Source: Candidatus Saccharimonadota bacterium (GTDB lineage: Bacteria; Patescibacteriota; Saccharimonadia; Saccharimonadales; Saccharimonadaceae). Taken from it: a DNA stretch of 64,000 nucleotides. Of this stretch, positions 8,432-17,347 are shown one piece after another. Made by a program: the position numbers and the translations under genes. The DNA lies in the NCBI GenBank assembly GCA_030445245.1, contig JAUCSD010000001.1, positions 1-64,000 of the forward strand, written 5' to 3'. How positions within the stretch are numbered: position 1 is the stretch's first letter; each line of letters starts with the position of its first letter. The notes beneath the pieces are model-generated. The model was not told the origin of the DNA. It did no database searches and saw only the letters and a list, made by a program, of their open reading frames with translations.

Positions 8432-10210
8432 ATGAGCCCAGAAAAAGTACTTGTTGTCGCTGACTCAATTACTGTAGGTGAATTAGCTGAAACGCTCAAT
8501 CTGCCCGTCACAACATTGATTGGTGAGTTGTTTAAAAACGGCATCGTTGCAACCATCAATCAACGAATTGATTTTGAAACAGCAACTATTATTGTTGAAG
8601 AACTTGGTCTTGACGTTGAGCTGCAAAAAAAGCCAGCTGCTGCTACAACTGAGCGTGTTAAGCACACCCTTACAGATAAAGCAGTTGATCGTCCACCGAT
8701 CGTTGCGGTGATGGGCCATGTCGACCATGGTAAAACGAGTCTACTCGACTCTATCTTAAAGACCAAAGCTGCTCAAGGTGAAGCTGGTGGGATTACTCAG
8801 CACATTAGCGCTTACCAGACTGAACGTAAGGGTCGTATGATTACCTTGCTTGATACGCCAGGTCACGAAGCTTTTGCTGCACTTCGACAGCATGGTGCAA
8901 CGCTTACTGATGTTGTTATTATTGTTGTCGCTGCCGATGACGGCGTAAAACCACAGACAGTCGAAGCAATCCGTTTTGCAAAGACTGCTAACGCGAAAAT
9001 CGTTGTTGCCATTAACAAGATGGACAAAGAGTCTGCTAATCCGCAGCTTGTGAAGACGCAGCTTGCGACTGAACACGGCCTTAACCCTGAAGAATGGGGT
9101 GGTGACACGGTGATGGTTGAAGTCAGTGCTAAGACTGGCCAAAACATTGATAAACTTCTTGATATGGTGCTGCTTGTTGCAGATCTTGAGGAGCTCAAAG
9201 CTGATATCGACGTACCAGTTGAAGGTCTTGTTATCGAATCACACATGGAAACAGGCCGTGGTTCAGTTGTCGGTCTTCTCGTTGAACAAGGTGAGCTTAA
9301 ACCTGGCCATTTCCTGGTTGCAGGTACGTCATACGGTAAGGTACGAACATTACTTGATTTTGCCGGTAAGACGATCAAGAGTGCTGGCCCATCTACTCCT
9401 GTGACGGTGACTGGTTTTAAAGAACTCCCGCAATTTGGTGATGTGTTCACTGTCGTGAAAAATGAAAAAGAAGCTCGTAATAAAACCGAGCAAGCTCGCA
9501 TCGAACGCGAAAAGAATGCAGCCAGCACGAATGTGACTGGTGCAGATATGCTCAAGATGATGAGCCAGAAGCACGACAGCCAAGAACTAAATGTTATCGT
9601 AAAAGCTGACGTACAAGGTTCATTGACTTCAGTCGTTGATAGTCTTCGCCTGGTTGATACCGGTGGCCAGATTAATCTTCGTATCGTTGGTACGGGTGTT
9701 GGTAATATCTCTGAAAACGATATCCGTCTTGCGGAAAGTGGCGACACGATTATCTATGGTTTTAATGTTGAACTACCACCAGCCGTTAAGCGTCTTGCGA
9801 TGCGCGACAAAGCACAGGTCCGTATCTTTAAAGTCATTTACGAACTACTTGACGATGCTCGCGAATCAATGGAAGCTATGCTTGCTCCAGAGGTTGTTGA
9901 AACCGAAGTTGGTAAGTTAACTATTAAGGGCATCTTCCGTACACTTAAGGATGAAGTCATTGTTGGTGGAGAAGTCACCAGCGGTAAAGTAATGCCAAAT
10001 ATTCTCGCTCGCGTGAGGCGTGGCGATGAGCAACTAGCCGAAGCTGAAGTGACAAGCGTCCAACGCCAACAGCAAGAAGCCAAAGAAGTGTTCGAAGGTG
10101 AAATGTGTGGTATGTCACTCAAGACGAACAAGAAACTTGTTCTCGAAGAAGGCGACAAGCTCGAATTCTTTACTCGTGCGCTCGTGAAACGTACACTTGC
10201 CTCTAAATAA
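8432..10210 (+). CDS. infB: Translation initiation factor IF-2
   Basis: 592 aa. A short N-terminal IF2_N domain (about residues 5-55) leads directly to the GTPase: G1 GHVDHGKTS (about 95-103), G3 DTPGHE, G4 NKMD, G5 SAK. Then come domain II, the IF-2-specific domain and the C2 fMet-tRNA-binding domain. The long variable N-terminal extension of many bacteria is missing. IF-2 places fMet-tRNA on the 30S subunit and drives 50S joining. SD AAAGGAG lies 8 nt before the ATG. Confidence 0.97.
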   Translation: MSPEKVLVVADSITVGELAETLNLPVTTLIGELFKNGIVATINQRIDFETATIIVEELGLDVELQKKPAAATTERVKHTLTDKAVDRPPIVAVMGHVDHGKTSLLDSILKTKAAQGEAGGITQHISAYQTERKGRMITLLDTPGHEAFAALRQHGATLTDVVIIVVAADDGVKPQTVEAIRFAKTANAKIVVAINKMDKESANPQLVKTQLATEHGLNPEEWGGDTVMVEVSAKTGQNIDKLLDMVLLVADLEELKADIDVPVEGLVIESHMETGRGSVVGLLVEQGELKPGHFLVAGTSYGKVRTLLDFAGKTIKSAGPSTPVTVTGFKELPQFGDVFTVVKNEKEARNKTEQARIEREKNAASTNVTGADMLKMMSQKHDSQELNVIVKADVQGSLTSVVDSLRLVDTGGQINLRIVGTGVGNISENDIRLAESGDTIIYGFNVELPPAVKRLAMRDKAQVRIFKVIYELLDDARESMEAMLAPEVVETEVGKLTIKGIFRTLKDEVIVGGEVTSGKVMPNILARVRRGDEQLAEAEVTSVQRQQQEAKEVFEGEMCGMSLKTNKKLVLEEGDKLEFFTRALVKRTLASK

Positions 10211-10406
10211 AGAACCACCAAAGCTCTGCCGATATCGTACGGGATACGAAATGCATTCAAGCTTAAGGTAACAAGTTAGGTACACGCCGTACAAAAACCA
10301 ATCACTAGGATATCTCGCTTCAAATAGCGATTCAGTATACGTAAACGTCATAATATTATTGTGTTTATGCTTTGTTTTTAGTATAATTTCAACAGAGTAG
10401 CATGCA

Positions 10407-10435
10407 TTGACAAAAGTGCATTTTTATAATAAAAT
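10407..10435 (+). promoter_or_regulatory. Promoter of the 10455-14899 gene pair
   Basis: -35 TTGACA (10407-10412), 17-bp spacer, -10 TAAAAT (10430-10435); an overlapping TATAAT (10425-10430) is spaced too closely. The intergenic stretch 10211-10406 shows nothing else. Confidence 0.65.
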
Positions 10436-10454
10436 AGACAAAAGGACAAGTATA

Positions 10455-10775
10455 ATGAACGGTGATGAATTAGATCAATTTGTCGATGGTATCCTTGACG
10501 CTAAGAAACTTTCTGGGATTGATCAGGATGTTCGTGCACAGCTCGTGACCGACCTCAAACAACAGCTGCTCGATCAGATAAATCGAGCGCTTATTGATGC
10601 TTTGTCAGAGGATAAACTCGACGAGTTCAATACATTGCTTGAAGACCCAAAGACAACCGACGAGACTGTTCAGACATTTATAACTACTAGTGGCATGGAC
10701 ATTAATCGTATCACGACTAAAACGATGCTACAGTTCCGGGATCTATACTTACAGTCAGCCGAGGATAGGGCGTAA
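10455..10775 (+). CDS. Small acidic helical protein (DUF5663-like)
   Basis: 106 aa, predicted all-helical. The pattern of leucines and the segment LSEDKLDEFNTLLED resemble those of the gene at 15460 (LSDEQLGEFESFVDR), suggesting a shared small domain, tentatively DUF5663. The start at ATG 10455 follows AAAGGAC. It lies 5 nt before the giant membrane-protein gene and shares its promoter, so it may be an accessory factor. Function unknown. Confidence 0.65.
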   Translation: MNGDELDQFVDGILDAKKLSGIDQDVRAQLVTDLKQQLLDQINRALIDALSEDKLDEFNTLLEDPKTTDETVQTFITTSGMDINRITTKTMLQFRDLYLQSAEDRA

Positions 10776-10780
10776 AGGCA

Positions 10781-13700
10781 ATGGCCGAGCGGCTAGCTAC
10801 GCGGACGAGGGATGCCGAGGAACTTACCACGGTTATGCACCCGACTGTGCCAACTCATGAGAGAGCGGCGCCGTTAACTCTGGAAGAAGAAGCTGCTCTT
10901 CTCGAGATGGAGCATCACTATGATTCTCCTCCTATTGACCCCCCCGTAGGACCTGCAGAACCAACACCGGATATGCCGGCTCGTGAAGTTCCGCCTCCAG
11001 TACCGGAGTTCACTCTTGTTATGCTCGACCAGTCAAAGGATGCGCGCGACTTTGCGCGTGATGCTGCTGATACTCGCTTAACTCAGGAACTTGGTGAAGG
11101 TGGAAAATTTAGTAAGTTTATTAAAGGTATCTGGAAAGGTAATATCGCCAAAGATTATTATCGCCAGAAATATATTAAAGAAGCGCAGACTCAGATTGAG
11201 TCGTCTCAAGATGTTTTAATACATGAAACGAAAGAGGTGGGTGCTCGTGGTCGTGCCAAGCTTGCTACGATGGAACGATTCCAGCGTGAAGAAGCCGAAA
11301 TGATCAATCGTGGTGCTGGTGAGAATAAAAACAGTATTGCTGGAGATTCAGAACTGGCCGTTGGTCTAAAAGGTATCCTTCGCGAATATGCTGAGGGTCG
11401 CTTAAGTGACGATGCGCTTCTTGAAGAACGTACGCGTGTCGTTGAGGCGTATCGTGAGGCTCATGGAGATGCTTTCGTTGGCGAAGGTCTTGTTAAGACG
11501 GATAATATTCTTGATATTGCCCAGGCGGTAAAGGGTGCAATCGAGCATGGCGAGAGCGTTGATAACGTTCTAGCTAACATGAAAATCGTAACCGGTGAAG
11601 CTCGTACTGGTTCACGTAGCGAAGCGCATTATAACAAAGTCGATAAAGCGATCAACTGGCTATCAAAGAGTAGAATTGGCTCAGTTGTGCCTGAGGCTGC
11701 GATCATAGCCGGGACGTCAATTGCCTCGGGAATTTTGCGTATAGGAAGTAGCAAGACGATAGGAGCCCTCGCGAAGACGATTGCACCTGGTGTCGGTGGT
11801 GCTCTTATCGCCGGTGTACGTGAATGGCACCACGTTAAAGATGAGCGTACTCAGCACTCTCGCGAGATGGCAGTAGGCAAAGGATTTCGCGTTGGTGATG
11901 AGCGACGCGAGAAGATGGAAGGGACTCGCTATGAAACACTTACGGCGCAAAGTATAACTAACGCACTTCGTGAACATCACGAGTCTATTTTCAGGGATGA
12001 TGCCGAACGACCCGCCGGTACAACGAAAGATATGGCACTTCAAGCGGCTCTTGACGCCCTAACAGCTACGGAAGTACGTAACCTGATGGCTGACAGTCAG
12101 AAGATTGATCTTATATCGTATTCTGACGTGGCGAATGTTGGTGAAGAACGTATGCAACTCGCTTTGGCGCGTGCACAGTTAAAGGTTGCGCTGCGTAATG
12201 AGCTTGATGATGATGCGCGCTCACGGCTTGGTATCGATACGGCACCGAGTATCGAAGATCTTATCGAGGCTCAATCGGGTACATTTATCGACATGATCAG
12301 TAACGACATAACCGCTAAAGATAAAGCCTTTAGGCATTTACGTAACCGCCGAGTAGCAATTGCTGCTGGTATCGGACTTGCTGCTGGCCTAACATTTGGA
12401 GTCATTGGCCAAGAGACGATGGCAGCCTTTGACAGTACACGAGAAGGACTTGTTGAACAACTATGGAATGGGCAGAACCACCCAATTGACGGTACCGACC
12501 ATCAGACGATCTTGCATGGACTAGCTCACGGCGATAAGTCGGCTGGACATCATGCGCCAAGTACGGAGTATACCTCAACGTCTACGGGTGAGCATGGTAC
12601 GCTTGAGCTATCAAATGATCACTCGATTGTCCATAATCCTGACGGTACGATGAACTTTGTTGATCCAAATGGTAATACGACGATTGAAAACTTGTCAGTT
12701 AACCCTGATGGATCGCTGTCTCCAGAATCAATTCAACTACTTGAATCTCATGGGATGCTGGTTCAGGATACGTCGACAATTATTGATGTTGTAACGCATG
12801 AACCGAAGGCCGTTAATTTTAATACATTCATGCACAATCACCAAGGTGATACGACTCATGTTACCCGTGATGGATGGTACGATAACAACACGCCCGCACC
12901 AGTCTTTGACAAGAATGAACTTGGTGTTCAATGGGGTGGTAAAGAAGGTACTGGTATTACGAAGACCGGTTATCAACTTAATCTCAATGGAATGATTGCG
13001 AATGGCTCGTTCCACGGCGATAAGTCGGTTGATTATCATGAGGCTATCAAATCAGGTCATCTTAAATTAGAGATATCAGGCTCCAAGGATACACAAACGC
13101 ACCCATTCACCGTTAAAGTTAACCCTGATGGCACGATGGATATTCCGAAAGACAGCCCTGCAGGCCAGTTCTTTACCAAGGAAGATGGTCATGCTGTATT
13201 TAACGGACAGTATGGTGAAGTTTCGCAAATAGGTGATGTCGACAAGCATGGTGTTGAACATATTCGCCCTCTGGCTACTATTGTAGGAACAGGAAAAGCA
13301 GAACATCATACGTTCCACGACATTGTCGCTGTACATACCCCAGTGGTTCATCCTGGGTATGTAATTACATCAGGTGGATATGAAACAACGGGTACATTTA
13401 CCGAGATGGCACCAGTTATTCCAATTGTCTCACGACGATCACTTGAACGACTTGCAAAACCAGTAGACCTTACTAATCCGAATCTTGAGGGTTTCTATTA
13501 TGGTGGAGGTAATCTAGAGAATCTTCGTGCATGGATTGCAGCATCACCAGATCGTTTGCGTACACGTACAGAGGTAACAAACCTCGATGGCACTAAGACA
13601 TGGCTCGAGGCCGATGGAAGTCCTGTGGAGCGAAGCGTTGATCGAGAACGATCAGTGCTGCGAAAATATCTTGACGGAGAGCGTGCGACGAATCCTAGTC

Positions 13701-14899
13701 ATTACGCCATGATAGAGTCAGTGGCAGCTGGTCTAGGGACGATGAACGATAAATCTCGAGTTGCGGTGAATGTGCCGGCTTGGATGGAAGAAGGAAGCCT
13801 CAAGCATTTCCTTACTGAGTATACTGCTCAGGTTGATAAGGACGGTACTCCGATTGATCCAGATCTATATGAGATCAATATCATCGTCAACCGTAAAACC
13901 GGTGTCGCACCAGATGAGTCAGTGAAGGTCATCAAGGATTTTATTGCCGAGTTTGAACGAGTTAACGGATTTAAGCCGCATGTAAACTACAGTGACGTAG
14001 AATTAGATCCTCCATTTAACAATGTTGGATATGCACGAAAGCTATTAACTGATGCTGTAGCACTTCGAAACATTCAGCGTACTGGCCAGACGGAGCCACT
14101 CTACATTGAGAGTGAAGATGCTGACATGGTACGAGTTGATAAGAAAACAGTTATAAATCTTATTAATAAATTGGACGCCAATCCTCATCTTGATGCTGTA
14201 AGGGGTGTACAAGACCGGTCACCTGAATACATGAAGGAAAACGATATGCTCTTCTTACGTCGTCGAGCTTGGGACTTCTTTGAAATCATGGCACGAGACA
14301 AGCGATTCAGGGATCCAAACTCACCTGATTGGAACTTTACGTGGAATAGGATTGTTACTGGTGGTTGGAATACAGGCTACACTGCTGAATCATATGGCCT
14401 TATTGGTGGCTACGACTCAGTTCCAGCTGGTGAAGATATGAGTGTAGGTGAGAAGATCACGATGATACGTGGCAATGGTAACGTACCAAACCTTGAAGTA
14501 ATCGGGACGGTATCATCACGTTCCGATTCATCACCTCGTCGATTCATTAATGAAATTGAAGCTGACAAAGGTGCCTATGCAGACTTTACGAACGAAGCAG
14601 ATAATAAGCTTATTCGCGAGAAGTCTATTCCAGAACTGCTCGATTCAATCAAGGACTTCAGCCGCATAACTGATAGTAATAAGGGCGCATTTGAAAGTTA
14701 CATAAGTGGGACCTTTAATTGGGCAAAATCTGCGACACCGACTCGAAGAGATGCAGAGCAGTTCTCTCATCGACTACTATTCTTCCTTGGGTTTCAGAAG
14801 AGTGATTACGATATCGTGGGTGATAGTATCCGTGTGAATTCTTGGGATAATGTCAGTAGTGCACTCGAGAAGTACAGGGCGCGTACCGCAAAACCGTAG
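10781..14899 (+). CDS. Giant membrane-associated protein with GT2-like C-terminus
   Basis: 1372 aa. The N-terminus is acidic and proline-rich (to about residue 90), followed by a charged helical region. Hydrophobic, glycine-rich segments lie at about 297-350 and 523-543. A beta-rich middle region (about 550-900) carries repeated NPDGTM units. The C-terminal part reads like a GT-A fold glycosyltransferase: VAVNVPAWMEEGSL (about 993), a DxD-like EDAD near 1110, and GGYDSVPAGEDMSVGEK near 1215, resembling the GGxD...GED motif of family 2. That assignment is mine by motif and untested. The whole protein is not recognised. It shares a promoter with the 106-aa gene and ends at a strong terminator. 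Confidence 0.75.
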   Translation: MAERLATRTRDAEELTTVMHPTVPTHERAAPLTLEEEAALLEMEHHYDSPPIDPPVGPAEPTPDMPAREVPPPVPEFTLVMLDQSKDARDFARDAADTRLTQELGEGGKFSKFIKGIWKGNIAKDYYRQKYIKEAQTQIESSQDVLIHETKEVGARGRAKLATMERFQREEAEMINRGAGENKNSIAGDSELAVGLKGILREYAEGRLSDDALLEERTRVVEAYREAHGDAFVGEGLVKTDNILDIAQAVKGAIEHGESVDNVLANMKIVTGEARTGSRSEAHYNKVDKAINWLSKSRIGSVVPEAAIIAGTSIASGILRIGSSKTIGALAKTIAPGVGGALIAGVREWHHVKDERTQHSREMAVGKGFRVGDERREKMEGTRYETLTAQSITNALREHHESIFRDDAERPAGTTKDMALQAALDALTATEVRNLMADSQKIDLISYSDVANVGEERMQLALARAQLKVALRNELDDDARSRLGIDTAPSIEDLIEAQSGTFIDMISNDITAKDKAFRHLRNRRVAIAAGIGLAAGLTFGVIGQETMAAFDSTREGLVEQLWNGQNHPIDGTDHQTILHGLAHGDKSAGHHAPSTEYTSTSTGEHGTLELSNDHSIVHNPDGTMNFVDPNGNTTIENLSVNPDGSLSPESIQLLESHGMLVQDTSTIIDVVTHEPKAVNFNTFMHNHQGDTTHVTRDGWYDNNTPAPVFDKNELGVQWGGKEGTGITKTGYQLNLNGMIANGSFHGDKSVDYHEAIKSGHLKLEISGSKDTQTHPFTVKVNPDGTMDIPKDSPAGQFFTKEDGHAVFNGQYGEVSQIGDVDKHGVEHIRPLATIVGTGKAEHHTFHDIVAVHTPVVHPGYVITSGGYETTGTFTEMAPVIPIVSRRSLERLAKPVDLTNPNLEGFYYGGGNLENLRAWIAASPDRLRTRTEVTNLDGTKTWLEADGSPVERSVDRERSVLRKYLDGERATNPSHYAMIESVAAGLGTMNDKSRVAVNVPAWMEEGSLKHFLTEYTAQVDKDGTPIDPDLYEINIIVNRKTGVAPDESVKVIKDFIAEFERVNGFKPHVNYSDVELDPPFNNVGYARKLLTDAVALRNIQRTGQTEPLYIESEDADMVRVDKKTVINLINKLDANPHLDAVRGVQDRSPEYMKENDMLFLRRRAWDFFEIMARDKRFRDPNSPDWNFTWNRIVTGGWNTGYTAESYGLIGGYDSVPAGEDMSVGEKITMIRGNGNVPNLEVIGTVSSRSDSSPRRFINEIEADKGAYADFTNEADNKLIREKSIPELLDSIKDFSRITDSNKGAFESYISGTFNWAKSATPTRRDAEQFSHRLLFFLGFQKSDYDIVGDSIRVNSWDNVSSALEKYRARTAKP

Positions 14900-14902
14900 G
14901 GT

Positions 14903-14939
14903 AATAAAGAAAGTTCCGGATTACGGAACTTTCTTTATT
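14903..14939. terminator. Bidirectional terminator
   Basis: AATAAAGAAAGTTCCG / CGGAACTTTCTTTATT stem, shared by the giant gene (plus) and the convergent 14953 gene (minus). Confidence 0.88.
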
Positions 14940-14952
14940 GGTACGAGTTATG

Positions 14953-15321
14953 CTACTGGTCTTGTTGTTCGAGGTAGTTAATCTCAGCTACGATTTCAAG
15001 CAGAGCATTGGCTTGTGTTTCGGCGTCCTCAATAGCGAGTCCTGCATCAAGAGCGGCATCTACGAGGTTCTGATCGTCTGTAAAACGAATAGCTTCGATG
15101 CATATTCTGAATCGTTGTTCAGGTTCTAGATTATTGAGTTGAGGCATAAGCGCAACAAGCGCCTCAAGAGCTCTTCGTTTTGTCTTATCCAGGTCCTTTG
15201 TGCGACTTGTTGTAGTTGGCTGTCGTGCTGTTGTATTAATGTCCGTTGTGATTGGTTGTGCCGGTGCATGTGCTGCTAGTGCAGCTGCCGCCTGATTGTC
15301 TTGACTATCGTCGTTTTCCAT
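14953..15321 (-). CDS. Small protein with disordered N-terminus, function unknown
   Basis: 122 aa. Residues 1-40 are A/T/Q-rich and probably disordered; residues about 42-118 are helical with several acidic residues (LDKTKRRALEALVALMPQL, AETQANALLEIV). GGTGAGG precedes the ATG at a good distance. It lies convergent to the giant gene and divergent from the 15460 gene. No family recognised. Confidence 0.6.
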   Translation of the reverse strand: MENDDSQDNQAAAALAAHAPAQPITTDINTTARQPTTTSRTKDLDKTKRRALEALVALMPQLNNLEPEQRFRICIEAIRFTDDQNLVDAALDAGLAIEDAETQANALLEIVAEINYLEQQDQ

Positions 15322-15459
15322 AGAATCCTCACCCGTTTATTACTATCTCTATTAAAGACGATTATGCTTTAAAAGTCGAGGCTAAATACATATATAGAGT
15401 GCACAAACATCTTAAGTTGGGTATACTTATAGGAAGATAGTATATGAAAGGTTTTTCAA

Positions 15460-15888
15460 ATGTTTCAATTAGATGATAAATTTCTACAAGATTTGGGACT
15501 TGATTCGCTTCCGGCGGATCAAAAAGAAGCATTTCTTGCGCATATATATAGCGAACTTGAACTGCGCGTAGGCGTGCGTTTATCTGAGGGCCTCAGCGAC
15601 GAACAGCTCGGCGAGTTTGAGTCATTTGTGGATCGTAAGGAAGACAAAGTTCGTGCATGGGTAGGCGCTCATACGCCTGATTACCAAAATGACCAGGCGT
15701 ATGAGCAGTTGAAGGCGAACGCCCCCGAAGGCACAGCCGAAGCAATAGTACTTGCTGAATATGCGTCACTGAAGTGGCTTAGTATGAACCGACCTAACTA
15801 TCGGGATGTTGTTGCGCAGGTACTTGCGGAACTAAAGTCTGAAATCATGAGCAACCGAGATACAATTCTTGGTGGTCAGGTTGCATAG
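15460..15888 (+). CDS. Helical protein with DUF5663-like N-terminus
   Basis: 142 aa. The N-terminal 65 residues (LGLDSLPADQKEAFLAHIY ... LSDEQLGEFESFVD) match the pattern seen in the 106-aa protein at 10455. The C-terminal half is helical. SD GAAAGG precedes the ATG, with a TATACT box at 15422-15427 as likely -10. Its 3' end overlaps the 3' end of fmt by 13 nt (convergent). Function unknown. Confidence 0.65.
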   Translation: MFQLDDKFLQDLGLDSLPADQKEAFLAHIYSELELRVGVRLSEGLSDEQLGEFESFVDRKEDKVRAWVGAHTPDYQNDQAYEQLKANAPEGTAEAIVLAEYASLKWLSMNRPNYRDVVAQVLAELKSEIMSNRDTILGGQVA

Positions 15889-16778
15889 CCGCGCAAAAAG
15901 GCTTCACTACTCATAGCTCGTCCGCTAGGGGCTATAAGTTCATCAACAGATAGAAAAGCACCGTCTCGACACTCAATGTCGAGCGGTGTTTTTGGTTCCG
16001 TCTCAACATGCGCCTTGGTGATAATAATGTCGTGTCCTAAAAGGGCTGTCTTTGTTTTGGGAAAGCCTAGGTGAGCGCGAACACGACGTTCAGCTTCGGC
16101 TGCCGTAAAGGTGGTAGGGCTAAGCTGACTATCGCTTTTTGAAAGGAGCTGGCAGTAGGTCGCCTTACTATCATCTTGAGATGTTGGTTGAAGTGAGCTG
16201 TCAAGAATAGTGGGGAGAACTTTGAGCAATAATTCGACACTTGCGTCGCTAAGCTTTTCGTAGAGATCAAATTTTGTTTCTGTACCAATGAGGGGTACGG
16301 TTGTCTGGGCGTATACTGGACCCTCGTCCATACCAGCGGTCAGCTGCATGATAGAAACGCCGGTTTCTTTGTCGCCATTGGTAATAGCTGACTCGATTGG
16401 TGTTGGGCCGCGGTAATTCGGGAGCAGTGAAGGGTGAATATTAATAATGCCCTTGGGAAATATATCAATAATACTTTGCGGAATAATACGTCCGTAGGCG
16501 ACAAGTATAGCGGCTTCTGCACCCAGCGCAATAAGCTCGTCGCGTATCTCACTCGGACGGTTAGGCAAGTAAACGGGAATGTCATGGTTGGCCGCAACCT
16601 GTGCGACTTCAAGTTCTCGATTATTGCGTGATTTACCATCGGAGTGATGTGAGACAACCGCCGCAATCGTGTACCCATGCTCGATCAGAGCTGTTAGAAC
16701 CGGCGCATTGGTGGTCTTGAGGCCGCTAACAAGTCGTTCGTTACCAAAGAATAGAAGAGGTTTTGATGAATTGGTCAT
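15876..16778 (-). CDS. fmt: Methionyl-tRNA formyltransferase
   Basis: 300 aa. It transfers a formyl group from 10-formyl-THF to Met-tRNAi. The catalytic core is visible: the family's Asn-His-Asp set appears in IINIHPSLLPNYRG (about residues 103-116) and TAGMDEGP (about 140-147). The N-terminal FFGNERLVSGL is the usual first strand-loop. The start at 16778 fits the family; the frame is open upstream but lies inside def. It overlaps def by 38 nt and is the third gene of priA-def-fmt. Confidence 0.93.
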   Translation of the reverse strand: MTNSSKPLLFFGNERLVSGLKTTNAPVLTALIEHGYTIAAVVSHHSDGKSRNNRELEVAQVAANHDIPVYLPNRPSEIRDELIALGAEAAILVAYGRIIPQSIIDIFPKGIINIHPSLLPNYRGPTPIESAITNGDKETGVSIMQLTAGMDEGPVYAQTTVPLIGTETKFDLYEKLSDASVELLLKVLPTILDSSLQPTSQDDSKATYCQLLSKSDSQLSPTTFTAAEAERRVRAHLGFPKTKTALLGHDIIITKAHVETEPKTPLDIECRDGAFLSVDELIAPSGRAMSSEAFLRGYAT

Positions 16779-17313
16779 AATCAAGTGGTTGTAGCTCGCC
16801 TTTCTTATCGAGGGTGTAAAAAGCTTCAGTTTGATCTTTAATGTGATCGATAAAGAGAAGACCGTTTGTATGATCGATTTCGTGTTGGATGACACGGGCG
16901 AGGAAGCCTTCAGCTTTGAAACGGACTTCTTTGCCTTCAAGATCAAGGGCCTTAACACGTATCTTGGTGTGTCGCGGCACCATGCCGTAGATTTTATCGA
17001 CACTTAGGCATCCTTCATAGTCGCTGACGACTTCACCTTCATACTTTACGATCTCGGGATTGAGGAGGGCAGTGAATTCCCGAGCTGCCTTGTCATCAAA
17101 ATCGCTGCGCACAATTACTACTCGCATCAACCGATCAATCTGTACTGCAGCAAGCGCCGCGCTGATCTCATGTGGACGTGAATCTTCCCAGTCGAGTGAC
17201 GCACTGGTCATATCTTCAACCAAGTGAATAACTTCGTCGGTGATAACGTGAACACGCTCAGACTTCGTGCGTAGATGAGTGTTAGGCAGGGTTATGATGG
17301 CTTCTTTTTTCAT
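16741..17313 (-). CDS. def: Peptide deformylase
   Basis: 190 aa. It removes the formyl group from new proteins. Metal-binding motifs EGCLS (about residues 100-104) and HEIDH (about 143-147) are intact. Motif 1, usually GxGLAAPQ, reads SAALAAVQ here, keeping the glutamine but replacing Pro with Val. It lies 34 nt after priA and overlaps fmt, so deformylase and formyltransferase are made together. The last 20 residues extend past the fold. Confidence 0.92.
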   Translation of the reverse strand: MKKEAIITLPNTHLRTKSERVHVITDEVIHLVEDMTSASLDWEDSRPHEISAALAAVQIDRLMRVVIVRSDFDDKAAREFTALLNPEIVKYEGEVVSDYEGCLSVDKIYGMVPRHTKIRVKALDLEGKEVRFKAEGFLARVIQHEIDHTNGLLFIDHIKDQTEAFYTLDKKGELQPLDYDQFIKTSSILW

Positions 17314-17347
17314 TCCATCTCATTATAACAGATGGAGCGACTGTTTC

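Noticed and set aside
8863-9747. 294-codon minus-strand frame
   Set aside because: Antisense of infB; serine/proline/threonine-rich composition typical of a shadow frame.
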